From Lachnospiraceae bacterium (GTDB taxonomy: Bacteria > Bacillota > Clostridia > Lachnospirales > Lachnospiraceae), in the NCBI GenBank assembly GCA_021203145.1, contig JAJQBS010000123.1:1-39613 (forward strand): 39,613 bases of DNA. The letters run 5' to 3'. Shown here piece after piece: positions 34,064 through 39,613 of the stretch. Below the pieces are notes generated by a model. That model was not told where the DNA came from. It did not search any database and was given only the letters and a program-made list of their open reading frames with translations. Position 1 is the stretch's first letter. Every line of letters begins with the position of its first letter. The position numbers and the translations under genes were made by a program.

Positions 34064-36989
34064 ATGGAAGAATATTGGAGAATCAGGATTTCTGTGCGAA
34101 ATCTTGTAGAATTCATCCTGCGTGCGGGGGATATCGACAATCGGAGAGGAGCTTTTGGCGAAAAGGATGCCATGCAGGAAGGCAGCCGTATCCACAGAAA
34201 GATCCAGGGACAGATGGGGAGCTGCTATCAGGCGGAGGTGCCCCTGTCTGTCGAGATCACATGGCCGGAGGCTTTATTTTGCTGTGCGGATGACGACCCG
34301 CAAACAGAAGACGGAGCGAGCCGCAGGGAAACGGCGGATGAGGCTCAGGCGGATGGAAGACGCACAGAGGGCGGTCCCGGGGACTCATCGGCGGAATGTC
34401 GGGTAAATGGAGATGGAGATTCCGAAGAAGCGGTGACAAAAAGGGCATTTGCGAAGGAACTCGTGCTGACTGTGGAAGGCCGCGCGGATGGAATCTTTAC
34501 GGAAAATCCTGATATGGTCTATATTGATGAGATCAAGGGCATCTACCGGGACGTCATGAGCCTGGAGCGCCCGCTTATGCTGCATCTGGCGCAGACAAAA
34601 TGCTATGCATATATCTATGGCAGCCGGAAAGGACTTACCCAAATCGGGGTTCAGATGACCTACTGCAGCCTGGGAACGGACGAACAGATCCGCCGTTTCC
34701 GCCAGATTTACGCGATGGATGATTTGGAAGACTGGTTTATGAAGCTGGTCGGGCAATATCGGAAATGGGCGAAGCTTCAGATTGAATGGCGGCAGATCCG
34801 GCAGGACTCGATCCATGATCTCGCGTTCCCCTATCCCTGGCGTCCGGGACAGAAGGATGTGGCGTCCTCGGTTTACCGCACGATTGTGCGCGGCAAAAAG
34901 CTGTTTATCCAGGCGCCGACCGGGACGGGGAAGACCCTTTCTACCATCTATCCTGCCGTAAAAGCAGTCGGCGAGGGCAGGGCGGAGAGGATTTTTTACG
35001 CGACCGCGAAAACGATTACGCGGACAGTCGCGGAAGAGAGCTTTGCCATTTTGCGGAAGAATGGCCTTCGCATGAAGACTGTAACGCTGACCGCGAAGGA
35101 AAAAATCTGTTTTCTGGAGGAGACTGCGTGCAACCCGGAAGCCTGTCCCTATGCGAAGGGACACTATGACCGGGTCAATGACGCAGTCTTTGAGTTGATC
35201 TCGGAGGCCGAGGCTCTGGATCGGCCGACCCTGGAGGCGCAGGCAAAAAAATGGCAGGTCTGTCCGTTTGAGATGGGCCTGGACGCCGCCCTCTGGACGG
35301 ACGGCGTGATCTGCGATTACAACTATATTTTCGACCCGCGGGCCCGGCTGAAACGATTTTTCGGCGAGGGCGTAAAGGGCGATTATTTATTTCTGATTGA
35401 CGAGGCGCACAACCTGGTCGAGCGTGGGCGGGAGATGTTCTCCGCGTCTTTATATATGGAAGAGTTTCTCACGCTGAGAAAGGAATTTCAGGGCTTTGGC
35501 AGAACCAAAAGACAGAATTTGCCGGCATGCTCCGAGTCTGACGCGCAGATCGGATTCCATGCTCAGACGGAATCGGAAGTGCAGGCCGGATACAATATAC
35601 AGACTCGATCCGATACGCAGAACGAATCAAATGTACAGATCGGCTCTGACACACAGATCGGATTCGGCACAGAGACTGAATTCGATGCACGATCCGAAAC
35701 CGAGGAAGGAGATGCGGGAGATGAACCGCGAATTCTCTCCAGACATCATCGTCCCGGAGAACTCCTCCGCACCGCCCGAGCTCTTTCGAGAGCAGCAAAG
35801 CATTGCATTGTCTGGCTGCAAAAAAGGCAGCAGGAGATGGAAGAGAGTGCTGTCTGCGTGATGACTCTGGGTGTGCAGGATCAGAGACAAGGTCAAAGCC
35901 CTGCGTTCCGGTCAGGCTCTCCGGCACAGATTACGGAAAGCGCTCAGGGCGGGATCGGCTCCTTTCCTGTCTACCTGCTAAACCTGCTGGGCCTGATGGA
36001 GAGTTTTATGGAAGACTCCCTGGATGCAGAGCTGAATGAGAAAACACTCAATTTATACTTTCAGATACGAAGCTTTCTGGAGGTCTGCGACCATCTGGAT
36101 GATAATTATGTTGTCTACACAGAGCGTCTCGCGAAAGACCATTTTCTGCTGCGGGCGTATTGCGTGGACATTTCTGAAAGCCTGCAGGAATGCCTGGACA
36201 AAGGAGTCAGCACCATCTTTTTTTCGGCCACCTTTTTGCCGATTCATTATTATAAAAGCCTTTTGAGTACAGAAAAAGACAATTACGCGATTTATGCCAA
36301 CCCGATTTTCGATCCCGCCAGGCGGCTTGTGCTGATCGGCACGGACACGAGCAGCCGGTACAGGAACCGAAGCGAGCGGGAATACCGCAAAATGGCGGAA
36401 TATATTCTGGAGGTTCTGCGGGCCAGACGGGGAAATTATATGGTCTTTTTTTTCTTCCTACCAGATGATGGACGACGTAGCGGATCAGCTGGAATGGCTC
36501 TGCACAGAACAGGGCGAAACGGTCGAAGTGGCGCGCCAGGTCAGCCGCATGAGCGAGGAAGAGCGGGAAGCCTTCCTGGAGAAATTCGAACACCGGCATC
36601 CGCAGGGTCTCGCCGGTTTCTGCGTAATGGGAGGGATTTTCGGCGAGGGAATTGACCTGCGGGAAGACCGCCTGATCGGCGCGATCATCGTAGGAGCCGG
36701 GCTCCCGCAGATCTGCACCGAGCGCGAGCTGCTCAAACGCTTTTACGACCGGCGCGGGGAGGATGGATTTTTCTATGCGTACCTGTGTCCTGGCATGAAC
36801 CGCGTTCTGCAGTCTGCCGGGCGCGTCATCCGTACAGAGCAGGACGCGGGAATCATCCTCCTGCTGGACGAGCGCTTTGCGCAGACCCGCTACCGCGACA
36901 TGTTTCCCCGTGAGTGGGAGCATCCCGAAAAATGCACCCTGCGGACTGTGCGGGAAAAGGCGGAGACCTTCTGGGAGCGATTATCCTGA
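34064..36989 (+). CDS. Rad3/DinG-type ATP-dependent DNA helicase with nuclease-like N-terminus, frameshifted
   Basis: The first frame (34064-36655) and the second (within 36465-36989) make one helicase if one base is removed from an 8-T run at 36446-36453: the protein then reads GNYMVFFSSYQMMDDVADQLEWL. The N-terminus has a PD-(D/E)XK-like pattern (GRADGIF, then YIDEIKG). Walker A is QAPTGTGKT (residues 283-291). Four cysteines (CFLEETACNPEAC and a later VCPFE) match the iron-sulphur cluster of XPD-like helicases. The DEAH box is at 446-449, and motif VI, QSAGRVIRTEQD, is in the second frame. Two low-complexity insertions occur, one after the first nuclease segment and one at bases about 35525-35710. 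Unless slippage restores the frame, the product lacks motifs V-VI and is inactive. Confidence 0.85.
35530..35705 (+). repeat. degenerate repeats inside the helicase gene
   Basis: Diverged short units built around CAGATCGGATTC and CAGACT-type words recur about every 18 bases. They encode a Gln/Thr/Ser/Glu-rich insertion (SDAQIGF, SNVQIGS, SDTQIGF) between the DEAH box and the following helicase segment. Confidence 0.6.
36446..36453 (+). other. 8-T run at the helicase frameshift
   Basis: Seven T residues would keep the helicase frame; eight are present. Phase variation by slippage, a polymerase-slippage-restored gene, true inactivation and a sequencing error are all possible. Confidence 0.7.
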
Positions 36990-37024
36990 GAAAAAAATTC
37001 TGGAGGAGAATCATAAAAAGGGGT

Positions 37025-37046
37025 GGATAGGGGAAATCCCCTATCC
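37025..37046. terminator. hairpin between convergent helicase and queT genes
   Basis: GGATAGGGG (37025-37033) and CCCCTATCC (37038-37046) form a perfect 9-bp stem around AAAT. It can serve both convergent transcripts. Confidence 0.65.
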
Positions 37047-37055
37047 GTTTAGCAT

Positions 37056-37562
37056 TCAGACATCCGGAAACAGCTGTCTTCTGTATTTTATCAGAGCGAA
37101 GAGCAGGATCATCCCGAAAATACCGCAGGAAATCACCTCGCCGGCTGTGACGGTCACAAAGGAGAACCACAGCGGCCGGATGCCGTAGCCATATAACAGC
37201 ACGAGCGGCACAACAACCGCATTGGCCACGATGGGCGGAACCGGTGCAAGCCATTTGCTGCGGCTCTTAAGCAGATAAGTACCAAGGGCGCCCAGGAGCG
37301 TGGCGACCGGCCCGAAAATAATGTCTGGCAGGGCGCAGCCGGTCAGGATATTGGCGAGCAGACAGCCGATATAGAGACCCGGGACGGCAGCTGGTGTGAA
37401 ATAGGGCAGGGTGGTGAGGGCTTCGGAAAACCGCACCTGGATGTTTCCATTCGCGAGACCGAGAGCGTTCGCGAGATAAGTGAGCACAACATAAAGAGCG
37501 GCGATGACGGCCGCATGCGTCAGGAACAGAATATTCCCTGACTGGTTTGTCTGACTTTTCAT
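37056..37562 (-). CDS. queT: QueT family queuosine-precursor transporter
   Basis: The 168-residue membrane protein has five to six hydrophobic segments and the family pattern LTHAAVIAALYVVLTYL, GNIQVRFSEALTTLPYFTPAAVPGLYIGCLLAN and IVANAVVVPLVL. QueT proteins are the substrate-binding S components of ECF transporters for queuosine precursors such as preQ1. No EcfA/T genes are adjacent, so it would use the shared cell-wide module. The start is ATG 37562, with AAGGAG closely upstream as part of a preQ1-I riboswitch, which independently supports the function. Confidence 0.93.
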   Translation of the reverse strand: MKSQTNQSGNILFLTHAAVIAALYVVLTYLANALGLANGNIQVRFSEALTTLPYFTPAAVPGLYIGCLLANILTGCALPDIIFGPVATLLGALGTYLLKSRSKWLAPVPPIVANAVVVPLVLLYGYGIRPLWFSFVTVTAGEVISCGIFGMILLFALIKYRRQLFPDV

Positions 37563-37571
37563 TTTTGTCTT

Positions 37572-37613
37572 CTCCTTAGTTTTGTTTTACGTCTGGATGG
37601 TTTCGAACAGACG
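37572..37613 (-). promoter_or_regulatory. preQ1-I riboswitch controlling queT
   Basis: On the minus strand CGTCTG (37613-37608) pairs with CAGACG (37595-37590). The loop carries TTCGAAACCATC, and the A-rich tail TAAAACAAAACTAA runs into GGAG. This is the preQ1-I H-type pseudoknot plan, in which the tail pairs into the loop and hides the ribosome site when preQ1 binds. Control is therefore probably translational. Confidence 0.85.
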
Positions 37614-37674
37614 GATATGACGGTCGCCTCATTTTCATAAGTGGGATAAAAAAGGAGGAGCATGCCATTTCCTG

Positions 37675-37702
37675 AGTGTACCAGAAATCTCTGGATTGTC
37701 AA
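37675..37702 (-). promoter_or_regulatory. promoter of queT
   Basis: On the minus strand TTGACA (37702-37697) and TACACT (37680-37675) are 16 bases apart. The spacer contains CCAGA...TCTGG, a small dyad that could bind a regulator. Confidence 0.65.
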
Positions 37703-37797
37703 GAAAAAGGTCCTTACTCATTGTTACGATCTCAAAAAGAATGTTACAATTTCTTTTCATGAATTTAATATTTATATAATAATTCGCGCATTTTTTA

Positions 37798-37826
37798 TTG
37801 CATTTCACCCCTGATCATGTTAAGAT
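37798..37826 (+). promoter_or_regulatory. promoter of the BspA-like surface protein
   Basis: TTGCAT (37798-37803) and TAAGAT (37821-37826) are separated by 17 bases. The leader to 37956 is about 125 bases and A+T rich. Confidence 0.55.
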
Positions 37827-37956
37827 AAAATTAAGAAATTACTGAGGAATATTTTCAGGGCAACAGATGTGAATGGATCTGATTGTTAATTATTTTACAT
37901 GGAAGAAATAATAATCTGTGCCCGGGGGTTTTGACTCAGAAAGGGAATGAATTGCT

Positions 37957-39613
37957 ATGAAGAAAAAGTTTAAAATGATAACGGCTGTTCTGACAGTGAT
38001 GATGCTGGTTTTCCTACAGACAAGCCCTGCACTGTGCGCGGAGGCAGAGACATCTTCTGCCAGCACCACTGCTGCCTGCGAGGAAACAGATTATCAGACC
38101 GGGGATGAGACGGATACAGGGATTGCCCTGGCGTCGGAGGATGAGACGGACGTCGAGGCTGCCCTGGCTGCGGAGGATGATACGGACGTAGAGAGTGCTC
38201 AGACAGAGGAAGAGGGGATGGATGAAGCGGCAGATTCTTCTGATTCCTCCGTGGCAGAGGATGCATCTGATTCCACGCAGACCTCGACCGCATCTATGGA
38301 AGACGGTGTGGCGTCTCAGGCAGTGACTGCGGATGAGACTGAGACGGAAACTGAAACGGAGACAGAGGCAGAGACGGAAACAGAGGCCGAGACCGAGACG
38401 GAAACAGAAACGGAGGCGGAGACCTGTACAGGAACAGAAGCCGAGGCCGAAACGGAGACCGAGACAGAAACAGAGACAGAAACCGAGGCGGCAGATTCGG
38501 CTGCGGTTGAGGATGATTCCTCAGAAGAGACCGCCAGTTATTCCGGCACCTGCGGCGCGGACAGCGCGGACGATCTGACCTGGGTGCTTTCGGATGGAGT
38601 GCTGACCATCAGCGGCAGCGGGGATATGGCAGATTACTCTGCAGCATCATCTTCTTTTGCACCGTGGTACAGCTACTGTACGTCTATTACATCGGTTGTC
38701 ATCGAGAGTGGCGTGACTTCGATCGGGGATTATGCGTTCTATCACTGCACGGCAATGACCTCAGTGACGATCCCGAGCGGCGTGACCTACATTGGCGGAT
38801 GCTCTTTTTATGAGTGTACCAGCCTGACATCGGTGGCGATTCCAAATAGTGTGACGACGATTGATGTATATGCGTTTACATACTGCACGAGCCTGTCGAG
38901 TCTGACGCTGTCTTCGTCCCTGACAGTGATTGATGAAATGACATTTGCCTGCTGTATCAGCCTGACCTCTGTGACAATTCCGTCCAGTGTGACGACGATT
39001 GAGGCGGATGCGTTCAATTACTGCACCAGCCTGACGGCTGTTACCATTCCTTCTTCAGTGACATCCATTGATGACCTCGCGTTCAGCGACTGCTACTCGC
39101 TCTCGGCGATTACCGTTGCGAGCGGCAATACCGTTTATTCTTCATCGAGTGGAGTACTCTTTAATAAGGCGAAGACTACGCTGCTCCTCTACCCTTGCGA
39201 AAAAACGGATACCTCCTACACAGTTCCGTCTACCGTGACGACCATTAGCGACTATGCTTTCTATTATTGCGAGTACCTGACATCGGTGACGATTTCGTCT
39301 GGTGTGACTACCATAGGAGAATCTGCGTTCGAAGGCTGTTCCGCGCTGACTGCCGTTTCGATCCCCTCTACGGTGACCTCCATGGGAACCATGGTATTTT
39401 ACGACTGCTCCAGCCTTACGAGCGTGACACTGGGAAGCGGACTGACCGAAATTCCGAATTATACGTTTGAATATTGTACAAGCCTTACTAGTATCTCAAT
39501 CCCCAGTACCATCACATCGATCGGCGATCAGGCCTTTTTCCGATGCACAGCGCTGACGAGCTTTACCTGCGGCAGCAAAGTTACCACGATCGGAGATTAT
39601 GTCTTTTATAAAT
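37957..39613 (+). CDS. BspA-like leucine-rich-repeat surface protein (3' end outside window)
   Basis: The frame from ATG 37957 (ribosome site AAAGGGA) stays open to the window end, over 550 codons. It starts with a signal peptide (KKKFKMITAVLTVMMLVFLQTSPALCAEA). An acidic disordered region follows, including a long Glu-Thr repeat (bases about 38334-38500, six-base period). Then comes DLTWVLSDGVLTISGSGDM, the usual lead-in of these proteins, and at least ten LRR_5 (BspA/TpLRR) units of 23 residues with the pattern LTSVTIPSSVTTIGxxAFxxCxS. One unit is interrupted by the standard NTVYSSSSGVLFNKAKTTLLLYP segment. Such proteins lie on the cell surface and are often linked to adhesion or host contact. 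The anchor must be downstream. Confidence 0.92.
   Translation, partial: MKKKFKMITAVLTVMMLVFLQTSPALCAEAETSSASTTAACEETDYQTGDETDTGIALASEDETDVEAALAAEDDTDVESAQTEEEGMDEAADSSDSSVAEDASDSTQTSTASMEDGVASQAVTADETETETETETEAETETEAETETETETEAETCTGTEAEAETETETETETETEAADSAAVEDDSSEETASYSGTCGADSADDLTWVLSDGVLTISGSGDMADYSAASSSFAPWYSYCTSITSVVIESGVTSIGDYAFYHCTAMTSVTIPSGVTYIGGCSFYECTSLTSVAIPNSVTTIDVYAFTYCTSLSSLTLSSSLTVIDEMTFACCISLTSVTIPSSVTTIEADAFNYCTSLTAVTIPSSVTSIDDLAFSDCYSLSAITVASGNTVYSSSSGVLFNKAKTTLLLYPCEKTDTSYTVPSTVTTISDYAFYYCEYLTSVTISSGVTTIGESAFEGCSALTAVSIPSTVTSMGTMVFYDCSSLTSVTLGSGLTEIPNYTFEYCTSLTSISIPSTITSIGDQAFFRCTALTSFTCGSKVTTIGDYVFYK

Noticed and set aside
37662..37814. 50-codon + strand frame behind AAGGAGGAG
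   Set aside because: It overlaps the queT promoter and the promoter of the surface protein; the peptide has no recognisable features. The ribosome-site match is probably chance.

Overview
The window reads as chromosomal DNA of an anaerobic, low-to-mid GC Firmicute, most likely Lachnospirales/Lachnospiraceae. The reasons are the murF-pth-mfd and clpX-like/rpoD neighbourhoods, a QueT transporter behind a preQ1-I riboswitch, strong AGGAGG-type ribosome sites, and many BspA-like, FnIII and LCP surface proteins. I cannot name the genus. Almost every gene is on the + strand; the exceptions are queT and a tiny candidate toxin.

Layout. (1) 1-2471: the C-terminal part of a GH13 alpha-glucan hydrolase runs in frame into a membrane-anchored L,D-transpeptidase. 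(2) 2561-5472: remnants of two toxin-antitoxin modules, a small antitoxin-like gene with a truncated GNAT-like gene and a hipB with only the first codons of hipA left. They flank murF. (3) 5473-10014: pth and mfd; mfd carries two identical in-frame 38-bp palindromic inserts. (4) 10036-11511: a secreted FnIII protein with its own promoter and terminator. (5) 11538-11843: a compact convergent locus with the architecture of a par/Fst type I toxin-antitoxin system. (6) 11965-28377: a cell-surface polysaccharide locus. It has an ABC-2 permease and ATPase, a methyltransferase and kinase-like pair, two double-domain GT2 proteins, two further GT2 proteins, an initiating phosphoglycosyltransferase and an LCP ligase. 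An unrelated AAA-ATPase/PD-(D/E)XK gene sits between the two double GT2 genes. (7) 28551-33373: HtrA-type protease, a ClpX-like unfoldase with a very long Gly/Ser linker, and RpoD. (8) 33782-36989: an HPr-like protein without the active histidine and a Rad3/DinG-type helicase broken by an 8-T run. (9) 37025-39613: queT with its riboswitch (minus strand) and the start of a BspA-like leucine-rich-repeat surface protein that leaves the window.

How the genes fit together. The polysaccharide genes can be read as one pathway: the sugar-phosphate transferase primes undecaprenyl phosphate, the GT2 enzymes extend, the methyltransferase and kinase-like proteins may modify or cap the chain end, the Wzt-like ATPase with its C-terminal sugar-binding-type domain and the permease export it, and the LCP protein attaches it to peptidoglycan. 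Substrates cannot be read from sequence.

A recurring oddity is insertion of low-complexity or repeated DNA, in frame, inside otherwise conserved proteins (MurF, Mfd, a GT2, LCP, HtrA, ClpX, helicase), and short tandem repeats between genes. The strongest candidates for undescribed biology are the Fst-like locus at 11538-11843 and the protein-coding palindromic element in mfd.
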